From Letharia columbiana (lineage: Eukaryota; Ascomycota; Lecanoromycetes; Lecanorales; Parmeliaceae), in NCBI RefSeq assembly GCF_014066305.1, contig NW_023501055.1, positions 62,001 through 126,000 of the forward strand: 64,000 nucleotides of DNA, in the 5' to 3' direction. Each line of letters begins with the position of its first letter. Within the stretch, counting starts at the first letter, position 1. This document shows positions 13,901 to 26,726 of this stretch, piece by piece. A model generated the notes under the pieces. It worked only from the letters and a program-made list of their open reading frames with translations. It did no database searches and had not been told where the DNA came from. The position numbers and the translations under genes are program-made.

Positions 13901-16900
13901 ATTTAGACTTAATAGATATATATAAATCGATAAAAATAAAGTATAAAGTTTAATATAAGCTCTTTTTACTAAATAAAATCTTTTTATATCTTAAAAATTA
14001 ATTTAAATTATTATTTTTTTAAAAAATCTTTTTTATTAAATTAGCGTAAAGGCGTTAAATAAAGTAAACTCTATATATATATTTATCTTTATCTTTATCG
14101 CTAAGAATAATATAATTATTAAAAATAATATATTTTATAATTATATACTCGTAATATAGAGTAATATATATATTTAAATATATTATAATATTATAAAATA
14201 TTATTACTTATTTTATAATATATCACTCTTAATCTTAAAAGTCTTTATTAAATATTTATATTCTAAATAATTTAAATATTATAACTTATTATTCTTAAAT
14301 ATACTTTTTACTTTAAAATTATTATCTAAAAAATTAATTAATATTATTTATTTAAATAAGATATAATAGTTATTATATTTAAAGTTTATAAAATAAATAA
14401 AAGTAATATATTAATAGAGTTTGTAAAATATCTTTTTTAATTATAATAATAATAATAATAATCTATATTATTATATTTAATTTATATTCTATATTAAAAT
14501 TATAGTATTATTTTTAATTATAATAATATAATATATAATAATTAAATTAATATTATTAAAATTTAATATTAAAGATATTATTATTTTTATAATTTTTAAA
14601 TATATAAAATTAATTTATTTAAATTATAGCTAGATTTATAAAAATAGAGATATAATAATTAAGATTTTATTATATTTTTATATTTAATAATTAATAAAAT
14701 AATATTTAAATAATTATAATTAATTTTAATTAGATAAAAAGAGAAAGTATTAAAATTTAATATAATAGATATTAATATTAATATTAATAAGTATAATAAT
14801 AAATAATATATATTACACTTATTTAATAATTTTAATATATTTTAAATATATTATATTTTTAAATTAATTATATATAATATTTAAAAATAATATAATAATA
14901 ATTAGCGAAGTCTATTTAGCTCTTATCTCTATATTTTAAAAAAATTTAATATTATTTATAAATATATTATTTTTAATTTATTTATATAAAATCTAATAAT
15001 AATAATAAGTATTAAATATAATATTAAAAGTTAAATTCGCTTTTTATTTCTTTATAATTAAATATTTTAAATATTTTTTATTAATAATTAAAGATATAAA
15101 GTTAGAATTCTTTTACTACTATTTTATATCTTCTATAAAAATTATAATATAAATATATATAAATATATTTACGCTATTAAGATTAATTTTAATATTATAA
15201 TTTAAAACTATTAATTTAAATTCTAGAATCTTAATTATATTTTTAAAGTTATTAATATATAAATTAAATATTAAAAGTAATATATTAACTCTTTATTTTC
15301 TCTCTTATTAATTTAAATTAATAATTATAATATAAACTTTTATTAAATATAAATATATATTTTAATATAAATTAAATATATTAATAAAGATAAAAAGAGA
15401 AATTAAAAGATATAAAGATATAATAAAGCTAGCTAGATACGTATATTTATATATATTTAACTTTATTACTTTATAAATAAATATAAAGAGCTATAATAAA
15501 TAAATACTTTTATTATTAAATTTAAAGATTTAATATATTATAAATTTTAATTAATATATCGATATATTTCTATTTAATTTAATATTTAATCTCTTATAGC
15601 GATAATTAAAATATATATTAATATCTCTAATATAGACTTATTTCTAATTTAAATAAAGAGTTTTTTATTTTAAAAGAAATAGTTTTTTAGTTATTAAATA
15701 TATTAATATTAAAAAATCTAATTTTTTTAATTTAAAAGCGCTTATAATATAAAGCGAATTTATAAGAATTCTAATTTAATTAATTATTTTTTTAATAATT
15801 ATTTTATCTCTATTAATTATAGCGATATAAGCTATATAATATTTATAATTATTTTAATAAAAATAATTTTTTTTTTTATAATAATAATAGATAATATTAA
15901 AAAGAAAGATTTAAATTTAATTAAGATAGAATATATATTCTCTTAAATAAAACTTAATAAAAGAAGTTTATATTAAAAAATAATAAAGTTTAAAAAATTA
16001 ATTAATAAAATATACTATCTTTATATAAATCTTAATATAAAATTTAATTAATAAAAGTATAATTTTAAATAGCTTAATAAAATTAAAGAAATATATTATA
16101 TTTTTTATAATTTAAACTTTCTTTTATTTAATTTATATTAAAAATTATTTTTATATTATATTTATCTTTTAATATTATAATTATATTAATAATAACTATA
16201 TATTAATATATTTTTTAAAAATTATAATAAAGTAAAAAAGATTTTTAAATATCTATAAATTTTTAAAAAGATTAAATATCTCTAATAAATTTTAATAGTT
16301 TTATTAAATAATATTAAATATTTTATATTATAAATTTAATATTATTAAAAATATCTTTATCTTTTAACTAGCTCGCTTATATAATACTTCTTTTAATAAA
16401 TTTATTATTAAAAAATAATATAAAAATAATAATATATTTTTATTAGAAGATATAATAAACTTATTCTAAGCTAGCTTATCGAAATTATTTAAAAATTCTT
16501 ATTAAAAAGATTTAAAAGATAAGAGAAGATTAGATAACGTATTAATAGAGATTTTTAAAAATAAAAAATTAAGATTATTAATTAAAGCTTTATAAATAAA
16601 ATCTTTTACTTTTATATTCTTTATATATTTAAATAAATTATTAATAATAAAAATAGCGTTTTTAAAAATTAATAAAAGCGTATATATTAATATTAAAAAA
16701 TTTATATTAAAATTATTATTAATAATAGTTTTAAATAATATAAATATTTTATCTTATAATATAATTTCTATAGACTTTATAGATTTTATAAATTTATTAA
16801 ACTTAATAAACTTATTAAATCTATTAAATATATTATTATTATATTTCTATTTTTTACTTTTATTCTTTTATTTAAAATTATTTAATTATTATCACTTAAT

Positions 16901-18639
16901 AGCGTTAAATTTAAATCTTAAAATAAAATAATATAATTAAAATTATAGATTCTTATTTAATATTATAAATTAAATTTATATCTTTTAAAAACTTATATTT
17001 ATATATATAATAATAATAAATTTTTAAAATAAAAAATTATAATTATAAAAGCGAAGTTTAAATAAATAATATTATTAAAATTATTAGAAAAGCTATATAG
17101 AATATTAAAAAGATTTAAGATAGTAAAGAAGATTAAGAAAGATAAAGCGAGATAGAAGATTTCGAAGATATTTTAAAAAATATTAAAAAAAGCTTATAAA
17201 TAGCTAGATTATAAATTAGAATATTAAATAAATATTATAAATAAATATTATTATAATATTATTAGTTTATATCTAATATTATTATAATATTAAGAAAATA
17301 GAAAAATATAACTTTATATCTTAATCTTTAAAATCTAAAAATATTTATATTTTATTTTATAATTATAGAAATTTATAATATCTAATTATTTTTATAACTA
17401 TCTTATTTATTATTAATCTTTTATAATTATATTCTATATATCTAATATCTCTTCTAATAATAAATCTAAAATAATAAATAATAAGAATAATTAAATTCTT
17501 ATAATTCTATTTAGAAGATAAGTTTTTAAAGTTTATATATAATAATTATATATAAATTATTAATATAAATACTTCTCTACTCTTCGAATATATTAAATTT
17601 TATTTTTTTTAAATATATATTAAATAATAAAAGATAGTATTTTTAATAAAGAGATAATAAAATATTAGAGAGTTAATAAAATATAATTAATAATTTATAT
17701 AAAAGCGTTAGATAGCGCTAGAATAAAAGAATAATTTAAATATTATATAATAATAATATTAATAATATAATTATAATAGATAAAAAGATATTAATATTAT
17801 TAGATATAAGAAAAAAGCTAATTATATATTTATATTTGAATTTATTACATTAAAAGTAAATAGAGAATATTTAAATTTCTTCGTCTCTCTAATTTTTTAA
17901 TTTATTATCTTTATTCTTTAGATAAAGCTTATATTATTTATTTATATATTTAAAATCTAATATATAAAATCTTTTATTATCTCTATCTTAATATATTTAT
18001 AATTTTAAATATATTAATAAAAAATATAATAAAAAAGAATTCTTATTTAATCTTAATTTTAATTAAATTTTATCTTCTTTAAATTAATCTCTAATAAGAG
18101 ATATTAAAAAAATATATCTAAGATTAATATAAAGAAATAAAAAATTTAAACTCTAGATTAGAAGAATAAATATTTAATTTCGTAAAAGAATTATTATATA
18201 TTTTTATTACCTCGTTAATAGAAGATAGATTTTAAAAATAAGAATAATAATAATAGCTTTAAATATATACGCTTTCGAAATTTTATTATAAACTATTTAA
18301 TTTAATTATATTATTAATAAAGATTAATTCTAAATATTTAGAATTATAATATATTATTAAATAAAGAAGAGAATAATAAATTTTATAAATTTAAGATAAA
18401 GATCGCTTTATTAAAAGATAGCTCTATTATTTAACTTTTAATATTTATCTCTAAATTTAAAAAAATAAATATTTTTAAAGATTCTTTTAAAAAAGTATTA
18501 AATAGAGTTAATAGTATCTTCGCTAATATATATATAATTTTTAATAAATTTAAAATTTATTATTAATTTATATATCTAATAAAATTTAAAATAGCTTTTT
18601 ATACTTTTATTATTAGAATTATATAAAAAGATAAAATTA
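10941..18639. other. RIP-saturated repeat-derived DNA, family not recognised
   Basis: About 7.7 kb with almost no CpA or TpG and no frame open beyond a few dozen codons. Stretches on the + strand around 17040-17900 read as fairly coherent protein-like sequence once RIP stops are discounted. I could not assign them to a family. The right part (from some point before 18640) probably belongs to repeat E copy 2, because E copy 1 also extends beyond the left edge of the window. No RNA gene or regulatory site is visible. Confidence 0.5.
14442..14462. repeat. (ATA)n microsatellite
   Basis: Seven ATA/AAT triplets in a row. Confidence 0.85.
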
Positions 18640-20632
18640 TAAGATAGAGTTAAAAATAAAAGAAGAGTAATAATAAAATTAATTAAAATAAAAGTAATTA
18701 AAAGATTTATACTATTTAAAATATATAGATATAATTCTTAACTCTATATTTATTATAATATCTATATTAATAATTTATAAATTAAAATTTAAGATTATAT
18801 TAAAAATAATAAAAGTTATACTCTTAAAAATATTTTTAAATATATATTACTTATTAAATTCTTTATTTTTAAATATTCTTTTAATATATTTAATTAAATT
18901 TTTAATTTTATAAATAAATATATTAATATTATAAAGTCTAATATAAAGTTAATACTTTATTTCTACTTTAAAAATAAATTCTTTTATTCTATTCTCTATT
19001 TCTTCGCTATATATTTATTTCTAATATATTTTAAAATATATAAATTAACTTTACTATAAGAGTTAAGCTCTATATAAATTAAATAATAAATTTATAAATC
19101 TTATATAATTTTAAATATAATTAAAATTTTTTTTTAGCGTAAATTCTTATTATAGCGAAGTCTAAAAAGTATTATATCGATATTAAAGATTTTATATATA
19201 TTAAATTAAAGAAATATTATTTTAAATACGGATTTATTAGTTTAATTAAATCGAATAAAGATATTAATTATTTATTTCTAGAGACTTTATCTTTAAAATA
19301 AATATATTTATTTATATTATAAGCTTTATCTTAATTTAAAAAATATATAATCTTTATTTCTTTTATCTTCTATATAACTCTATCTACTTTCTTATTATAA
19401 TTTTATAAAAATATTATATTTTATTATATTTTATTATTCTATTAAATTAGAAAAGTATTAGATTTTTAATAAAGATATAATATTACGATATTTATAATAT
19501 ATAATATTTACTTTATAAAATAGATATTTCTTAAAATATATATTTAGATATCTTTTAGATAAATTTAATTTTATAATATTTATTTAATAAAGTAAGTTTA
19601 TAATATATATAGAATTAAGATATTAATTTAAAAAAGAGTTATTTTTAAAAAGTATTCTTATAAATTAAGTAATTCTCTTTTATTATCTAATATTATATTA
19701 TAGAATTATATTTATTATAAGCTAATTAATATAGTAAGATATATAATTATTAAATTTTCTTAAAATAAGATTATTAAATATATTCTAATTATTATAAAAT
19801 TATAAAGAGTATTTATTTAATATTATATTAATCGATATAATATATTTAAATAATAAGAATATTCTTTATAATAGTATTATATTTTATCTCGCTATTATTA
19901 TTATAGAATTATATTTAATATCTATTAATCTTATCTATTAATCTTATCTATTATACTTATTTAAATCTTATCTTTAAGCTTTAATATTCTATATTTTTTT
20001 TTTAAAGATATATATATATTTATTTATTATATATTTTAACTCTATCTAAAAATACTATTTATATCTCTATCTACTCTATCTTTATAAAATAAATATTATA
20101 ACTTTAAATAAAAGACTTACTCTTATAATTTCTTAATATTAATTTTAATTAAAATATTAGTTTAATAATATATTAATATATTATAATAGTTAGATAAGAG
20201 AGTAATATAATATTAATAGATTTTTAATAATTAATTATAATATAAGATAAGATAGATAAATAAAGTATATATAGTATTTACTTTTATCTCCGTCTTTATA
20301 ATCTACTTATATAATCTTTTAAGTCTTACTATTATCTTATAATTTAGATTAAAAAAAATATATAAAGCTAGCTATAATCCTTATTTTTTCTTTTAATTAA
20401 TTACTCTAAATTCGAAAATAAAATCTATTATTATAAACTATTACTCGCTTAACCTTAATTAACTTATTATATATTCTTTATTCTATATTATACGCTAATA
20501 GAGATATATATAAAAATAGTATAATAATATTTAATAATATATCTTTTAAAATTATATCTTAATAATATATTTTATTTAATATTATATTAATATACTATTT
20601 AGCTAAAGATATTATTATATAAAATATAATAC
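18640..20632. repeat. Repeat E, copy 2, main part
   Basis: Aligns with 1-1870 and then 8135-8298 without the LINE insertion, so it shows the empty LINE site near 20450-20470. It is also RIP-saturated. Compared with copy 1 it differs mostly by transitions, plus a short length change near 19998-20030 (1380-1430 in copy 1). No protein family was recognised. Confidence 0.7.
20628..20632. repeat. Target-site duplication, left of insertion F
   Basis: AATAC, repeated at 21068-21072. The empty site in E copy 1 (near 8296) reads AGTAC once. Confidence 0.65.
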
Positions 20633-21067
20633 CTATAAATTAAATTTATAGTCATTTTTTTAATTAGAGCCTAATAGGCTATCGAGTAAATAGATAAGCG
20701 ATCTTTGATAAGCGAACTTTGATAAGTAATATTTGAATTCCTTACGCTTTGAAAAATATAAGATTAAATTTTAAAATTCTTAAAAATTCGGAAAGCACAA
20801 ATAGCGTTTTAAAATTTTTAAAAAAAAATCTCAAAATTTTAATAGAAAATAAAAAAGTTATTATTATTATAAATAATGTATATCTATAATTTAATAAGAG
20901 AGGCGTAAAGGGGGAGATTTTGATAGTTATAAACGCTAATTTATTTACCCGCGATAACTTAGCTAGTCTAATTAAAGAGTATAATAACTCTAAATTAATA
21001 ATTAACTACATATATAAATTTAAGATTTTCTAATTTAACTCTATCTTATTCTTTTATATATACTAAT
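20633..21067 (-). mobile_element. 435 bp insertion F, solo-LTR-like, lightly RIPed
   Basis: It is defined by comparison with E copy 1, which lacks it, and by a 5 bp AATAC duplication, the size usual for LTR retrotransposons. CpA and TpG are clearly more frequent than in the flanks. It has a 14 bp tandem array (20693-20734), a 13 bp inverted repeat AGCCTA-A-TAGGCT (near 20679-20691) and runs of A. On the minus strand its start (TATATAAAAGAATAAGATAG) recurs at about 41349 and 45228, so it is dispersed. The ends are not TG...CA, perhaps because of RIP. A small DNA transposon is the alternative. Confidence 0.55.
20693..20734. repeat. 14 bp direct repeat, three copies
   Basis: GATAAGCGATCTTT, GATAAGCGAACTTT and GATAAGTAATATTT in tandem inside insertion F. 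Confidence 0.85.
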
Positions 21068-21205
21068 AATACTAGTAAACTTCGAAAGCGACTCGAGAAG
21101 TCTAATAGATTTCGAATAGATTTCGAATAGGTGTGCTCGGCTAACCTTCCTTATACGAATCATTCACTTTCCGCCTTATGTATAGGTAGGCTCTCTAAGA
21201 TAAAT
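21068..21205. repeat. Repeat E, copy 2, right end
   Basis: Matches 8296-8431. It begins with the second AATAC duplication and ends at CTCTAAGATA. It is a less mutated stretch that keeps TpG, CpA and CC. It contains the direct repeat ATTTCGAATAG twice (near 21107-21130). Confidence 0.65.
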
Positions 21206-23039
21206 TAGCGCCTTTATAAAGATTTATATAAAAATCTTTAATATAACGAATTTAATTAATTATATAAAAGTCTTTAATTTAAATATTTTTAATATAAGCT
21301 ACTCGATTAAATATTATATTTATATTTATATTAATAATTTAATCTATACTATTTATATAAAAAATTAATTTAAATTTAAATTTAAATTTATTATTTATTA
21401 TTATTAAAATTATATAAACTATCTACGAAGATTATAAATTAAATATTATTTAAAGAATATTATATAATTATTTAAATCTTATAATTTTAAATCTACGAAA
21501 TCTATTTTTTAATTCTCTTTTAAAAATCTTTATAATATTTATTTTATTTATAAATTATATTAATAAATTAAATATTTTTAAATCTATTATTTATAAGTAG
21601 ATTATATCTAATTAGCTATTTTAAATAAATTAAAAACTTTTTATAAAAAATAAATATAAATCTTTTATAAATAATAATATTTAATATCTTATTTAAGCGC
21701 TTTTTAAAGCTTATATTCTAAAAAATAAATAAATTTATATCTTAAAATAAGATCTTAATAGAGAAATTATTCGCTATAAGATATATTAGATTATTTAAAA
21801 ATTCGAATAATAGAAAAATTATAATTATTATAATATTTTCGCGTTAATAATAAAGTTTATAAATTATAAAATAATCTTTATATTTATAATTATTCTAAAT
21901 TAAGATTTAAAATAAATAAATATTAAAATTATCTTTTTATATAATAATATAAAAAAAGAGATTTATATATATTAATTTAATAATTTTAATAAAAATAATA
22001 TTAAGATTTATAGTTTAAATAAAATACTTTATAATTTAAAATAATCTCTTTAAATTTAATATTAATATTTTTTAAAATATATAAAAAAGCTAGATTTTCT
22101 CTCTATTAAATTAAATAATAGTATATTTATAAATCTTAAAGAGAATATTATTATAGCGCTTTATATTAATAATATCTTAATTATTAATTTTAATAAAATT
22201 AAAATTTAATAAATTAAGAAGAAACTTAATATAAAGTTTTATATATTAAATTTAAAATTATATATTTATTATTTAAATATAACTATTAAAAGAAATTATT
22301 ATAGCGATATTCTTCGTTTAAAATAAGAGATTTATATTACTTAATTCTTAAATTATTTTAATTATTAAAATCTTATTTTTATATTAATATCTTTTAAAAT
22401 TAATTATAAATTAACTTTTATTAAAAAAAATTATATTAATCTAAAATTATAATAAAAAAATTATAAATTTATAATAAGATTTCTTATATATATTATACGT
22501 AATACTTATCTTAATATTATTTATATAATATTATTAATAAATCGCTATTTAATTAATTTAATTTTAATATATTAAAATATAAATCTTTAAATCTTTTAAT
22601 ATTTAAAAGATATAATATACTATAAATTTATATATAAAGACTTTTTTTAAAAATTTATTAATTATATTAATTTTAATTAAATTAATAATATAATTTAAAA
22701 ATTTATATCTAATTATTTTTTTATAATAAAGAATAATATAATTAATTAATTATCTAAATATTAAATTATTATAATATTATTTATTTATAAAATAGAGTAT
22801 ATTAATTAAATATAAATTATTAAAAAAATAATTTAATTAAAAAATTTATTTAATTAATTTCTTCGCTTTAATAATATAGACTTTAAAATTATTATTATTT
22901 TTAATAATAATTAAAATATAATTACTTTTATAAAGAATACTTAGTTTTATACTTATATTAAGTATATTAATATTATCTATTATTTTATATAAAAAAAGAT
23001 TAATAATAATATTATAAATATATAATATATTTCTATTAA

Positions 23040-23041
23040 TA
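23040..23041. repeat. TA target duplication, MITE-662 copy A
   Basis: TA here and at 23704-23705. The empty site in copia-A copy 1 (55672-55686) has a single TA between CTATTAA and AATAG. Confidence 0.9.
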
Positions 23042-23703
23042 CCTTACGGGAGCTACTATATATGGGAATTTACTATTAATAGAAAATTGATAAATCATTA
23101 GCGATAATTATACGATTTGTATAATAAGGACTACACACCGGATACATTTAGATTTTACGTTCTTTATAACGTATGTCGAATAGAGTTATATAAAACTTTC
23201 TATTTATAGTAGATTCAGCAAAATTTATTATTAATGGATAGTTAATGGATAGTCAATAGAATATAAAAGAGATATCGATTTATTATTATTTTAATAATAC
23301 GCTATAAAGTAATACATTAATATATTACTAGTAGAGAATTAATGGCTAGCGGTAATATAGGAAATTTTTCGAAAATTTCTCTAAGTCCCACAGCCCTATA
23401 GGGCTATATATCTTACTTATATATTAAATTTCGAGAAAAATCCAAAAATCGAAAAATAAATCACGTGACGTTGATGAATAGGCTATTATAAGCGAAGCGA
23501 GATATCCGAATTAGTACAAACCTTAATATATAATAAGGGAATTACAAAATAATTGTCTATTTATTTCGAATATCGAATAATTTAATATTATCGAGATCCT
23601 GATATTAATGAAACATTGATTGAAAGTTGATTGAAAGTTGTAATAAATATCGAGTTGATAGTACAGTCACGTGACATACCTCAATCGTGTATTTCCTCTA
23701 AGG
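23042..23703. mobile_element. MITE-662 copy A, lightly mutated, TA-flanked
   Basis: A 662 bp non-autonomous DNA element. Its ends form an imperfect 15 bp terminal inverted repeat (CCTTACGGGAGCTAC against CCTTAGAGGAAATAC in reverse complement). It is flanked by TA and inserted in copia-A copy 2, and the empty site is visible in copia-A copy 1. TA duplication suggests mobilisation by a Tc1/mariner-type transposase, which is an inference because it encodes none. It keeps many CpA and TpG in RIP-saturated surroundings. It contains the 14 bp palindrome AGCCCTATAGGGCT (23392-23405) and two CACGTG cores (23462-23467, 23668-23673). Copy B (37947-38608) has the same length, and copy C (46135-46787) is fully RIPed. 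Confidence 0.85.
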
Positions 23704-24440
23704 TAAATAGATAGTTAATAGATTTATTAAGACTCTTTATTTAAATAAATTTATTATTTTTTAAGACGCTTTTAAAATAAAAGCTATATCTATTAATTTC
23801 TTAAATAATTACTAATTTTATTATTATTTTAATATAGTCTTAGTTAATAGAGAAGCTATTCTATTATATCTATATCTAGATTTAAAAAAGTTATCTATTA
23901 TCGCTTACTTTAGAAAAGCTATTTTATTAATTCTTATATTATAAATAATTAATCTAAATCGCTTATCGAGTTATTATATTAGATTTAATACTTTATAAAT
24001 TTATTATTTTATATTAAAATAGCTATTTCTTTAACGCTATTATTATTATTATTATTAAAACTTTTAAAACTCTTTTAAAAATCTATATCTATTTATTATT
24101 AATATTTTAAATATTATATCTTTAAATTACTATTAGTATAACTACTATTATTAAGAATTAATTATTTAAAATAACTTTATATAAATCTTATAGTCGACGA
24201 TATATAGCTAAAAGAATTTCTTTTAATTATTTTAATTACTCTTATAAATATTCTTTAATCTTAAATTAATTAATTTTTAATATATATTAAATAATTTAAA
24301 AATAAAATTTCTAAAAAATCGCTTTTTAATAAAAAGTAAAATTTAAATTATATTTAAATAGAAGCTATAGTTTAATATAGTCGTTTTTAAATTTCAACTT
24401 TTTACTTTATCTATCTTATTTTAAATATTATAAATTTTAA

Positions 24441-24801
24441 ATTTTAAATTTTTTAATTTTATTTATATAAGAGAGAGGGGTATAGAAGATATAGAGAATA
24501 TATTTTTACGCTAATTACTCGATATTAACTTATCTTAATTACTCGATATTAATTTTACTTTAATTACTTAATACTAATCTTACTTTAATTATTTAATTTA
24601 AATTTTACTTTAATTATTTAATATTAATCTTACTTTAATAATTTAATAAAAATTAATTAAGTTATTTTATTTTATCTATTTAATTTTAATATCGTTAATA
24701 TTAAGCCCTTATTAAAGGCCTATCTTATTACTCAACTCACCCTTAAGATAAACTTTATATTTATTAGATTTCGCTTATAAGAGAATATATATAAAGAAGA
24801 G
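24441..24801. other. Stretch after copia-A copy 2, no gene
   Basis: Holds the 25 bp minisatellite and a less mutated patch near 24710-24755. It begins with a purine-rich run (24472-24500) that loosely resembles the one at 56456-56476 in copia-A copy 1. Nothing else could be recognised. Confidence 0.35.
24512..24655. repeat. 25 bp minisatellite, about 5.7 copies
   Basis: Units of AATTACTCGATATTAATTTTACTTT starting at 24513, 24537, 24562, 24587, 24612 and 24637. The first is 24 bp and the last is partial. CTCG in the first two units has become TTAA or TTTA in the others, consistent with decay after expansion. Confidence 0.9.
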
Positions 24802-24940
24802 TATTAAAATTTAAATTATATAACTCTTAGCGTCTTAATAATTATATAATATAATTACGTAATACGCCTTAGCGTATTTATATTTAGTCGCTCTTTTCTT
24901 TATAGTAACTCTATAATTAATAACTAAGTATCTTATCTTA
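24802..24940 (-). repeat. Copia-B LTR-like repeat, inverted
   Basis: The reverse complement matches 8425-8567, including the TACGTAATTATA stretch and the CTTAGTTATTAA block. It is 139 bp long. No matching primer site or coding region was found next to it, so it may be a solo LTR or a fragment of another copy. Confidence 0.55.
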
Positions 24941-25317
24941 TATTTTTATAAATAATACTTAATCGCTTTTTATTTAAGAAAGATAATTAATATAAAGTAT
25001 AATTATAAAATATATAATTAAGAATTTCTCGCGATTATTATAATAATTAAGTATTAATACTACTATCTAAATAAAAGTTTCTATTCTATTAAGATCTTTA
25101 TTAATTATAATAATTTAAAATACTTTATAAAGTAATCGATATTAAATAATAAATAAGCCCGCTAGATAATAAAATTTTCTTTATAAAAATTTTTAATTTC
25201 GTATAGATTAGATTAGATAAATTTTATTAATACGCCTTTAAGACGTCTTAATTATAAAGATAAAAATAAATTAATTAATAAGCTTTTTTTTACGTTATAA
25301 TAGAAATTAGCTAAAAT
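24941..25317. other. RIPed sequence, nothing recognised
   Basis: Almost free of CpA and TpG, with no repeat partner noticed inside the window and no open frame. Confidence 0.4.
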
Positions 25318-25545
25318 TACTAGTCGAAAAGATATAATATAATATAATATAATATAATATATTAATTTATTATATTATACTCTAATAAGATATAAGATAT
25401 TAATATTTATATAATCTTATATCTAATATAGTATAAGATCTTAGCGATATATATTACGAAATTATATATCTATAATATCATATTATAGAATAACATATAT
25501 ATGAAATATCTCGACTAGAAATTCTATATTTAGAGCTATTACTAT
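25318..25545 (+). repeat. Dispersed repeat K, copy 1
   Basis: Matched in reverse orientation by about 38660-38905. Shared landmarks are CTAGTCGAAAAGATAT at the start, a CGATATATATTACGA block (about 25444-25460) and TTCTATATTTA near the end. It is solo-LTR-like in size. It begins with a TATAA pentanucleotide run (25329-25360). Confidence 0.55.
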
Positions 25546-25624
25546 TATAACTATTACTATTATACTATTTAGTCTATCTATAGAGTTTTATTTCAAGTAA
25601 TTAGTAGTTAAAGATCTAACTAAG

Positions 25625-25728
25625 TAGCGATTAAGTAATAATTAAATATCGATTAAATAGCGATTAAATAACGATTAAAGAATAATTAAATAGTTAAATA
25701 GTTATTAAATAGCGGTTAAATAGCTATA
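25625..25728. repeat. 11 bp minisatellite, about nine copies
   Basis: Degenerate tandem copies of TAGCGATTAAA from 25625, with one 8 bp unit at 25691-25698. Most differences between units are transitions. Confidence 0.85.
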
Positions 25729-26726
25729 GAATAGCTAGTTTTATAATTATTACTTAAAAAAATTTAATTATAGATTAATTATTAAAAAATTTATATCGTT
25801 TCTTTTAAAATTATTAGCGATTAAATAATCTTAATAATATTTTTAATTATTCGCTTATTAAAGAATAAATAAAAGCGATTATTTAATAGACGAATAATCG
25901 CTTTTATTCTTATATAACTAATTATAATTACGTAGTCTATCGTAGTATTTTTATTATATATTAATATTATAATCTTTTATAATCTCTCTTATTATAGATA
26001 ATTAATAATTTATTCGCTTTTATATATATATATAAATATATAATATTTTATCGAAGTCTTTAGTAATATAAATAAGTTTATTTATTAAGCTCTTATAAGT
26101 ATATTATTTTTTATATATATTCTAAATAATATAATTTATCTAATTAATTTAATTTATTAAAAATATTAATTATATAAATAATATTATAATATAAAATTAA
26201 TAATTTATATATATATTAATTTATCTATTATCTATATATTAAAAGATCTAATATTATATTTAATATTAAATTATTTTTAATATTTTCTAGATCGTTTTAA
26301 TATAGTTTTATTATAATATATATAATAAGAAAAATATATTTCTTTTAATAATAAATATATATAAAATATTATAATAATTAATTTTTTCTAATATTAATCT
26401 ATATATAATTATTAATACTATATATATATCGTCGATTAACTCTATAAAAGACTTCGTTAATCTATTTAAAAAGTATATATTATACTTTATTTACGAATTT
26501 ATATAAATAATTTTATAATATTATTTTAAAGTAGTTATATTAAAGTTTAATATATTAAAATTATACTTATTTTTATAGATAGCTATAAAATATTAAATAA
26601 AGTTATATTATAAATTAAGTCTTATTAGATTAATTATCGCCTTAATATAAAAGAATCTATTAAATATAAACTCTCTAAGCGAGACCTATATAGAGTAATA
26701 CTCGCTATCTTCTATAACGCTATAAA
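25729..26726. other. RIPed sequence, nothing recognised
   Basis: About 1 kb with no open frame and nearly no CpA or TpG. It has AT-rich simple runs around 26020-26060 and 26320-26420. No repeat partner was noticed. Confidence 0.4.

Larger units (their letters stand above)
21206..24440 (+). mobile_element. Ty1/copia element copia-A, copy 2: 3' half, RIPed, split by a MITE
   Basis: Aligns with the 3' half of the complete copia-A at 50029-56670. The clear match runs from about 21660 (54340 in copy 1) to 24430 (56265), with a weaker match before that. It carries the reverse-transcriptase block with K-I-I-F-L-Y and K-K-E-I-Y-I (about 21920-21965), L-Y-I-N-N-I-L-I for the YVDDIL loop (about 22155-22190), and RNase H remnants (about 22620-22800). 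The 662 bp MITE sits at 23042-23703. RIP is much heavier here than in copy 1, and many CpG are also lost. No LTR was found at either end. Confidence 0.7.

Noticed and set aside
24512..24655. CRISPR array
   Set aside because: The 25 bp units are directly adjacent without spacers and sit in a RIPed eukaryotic context, so this is a minisatellite.
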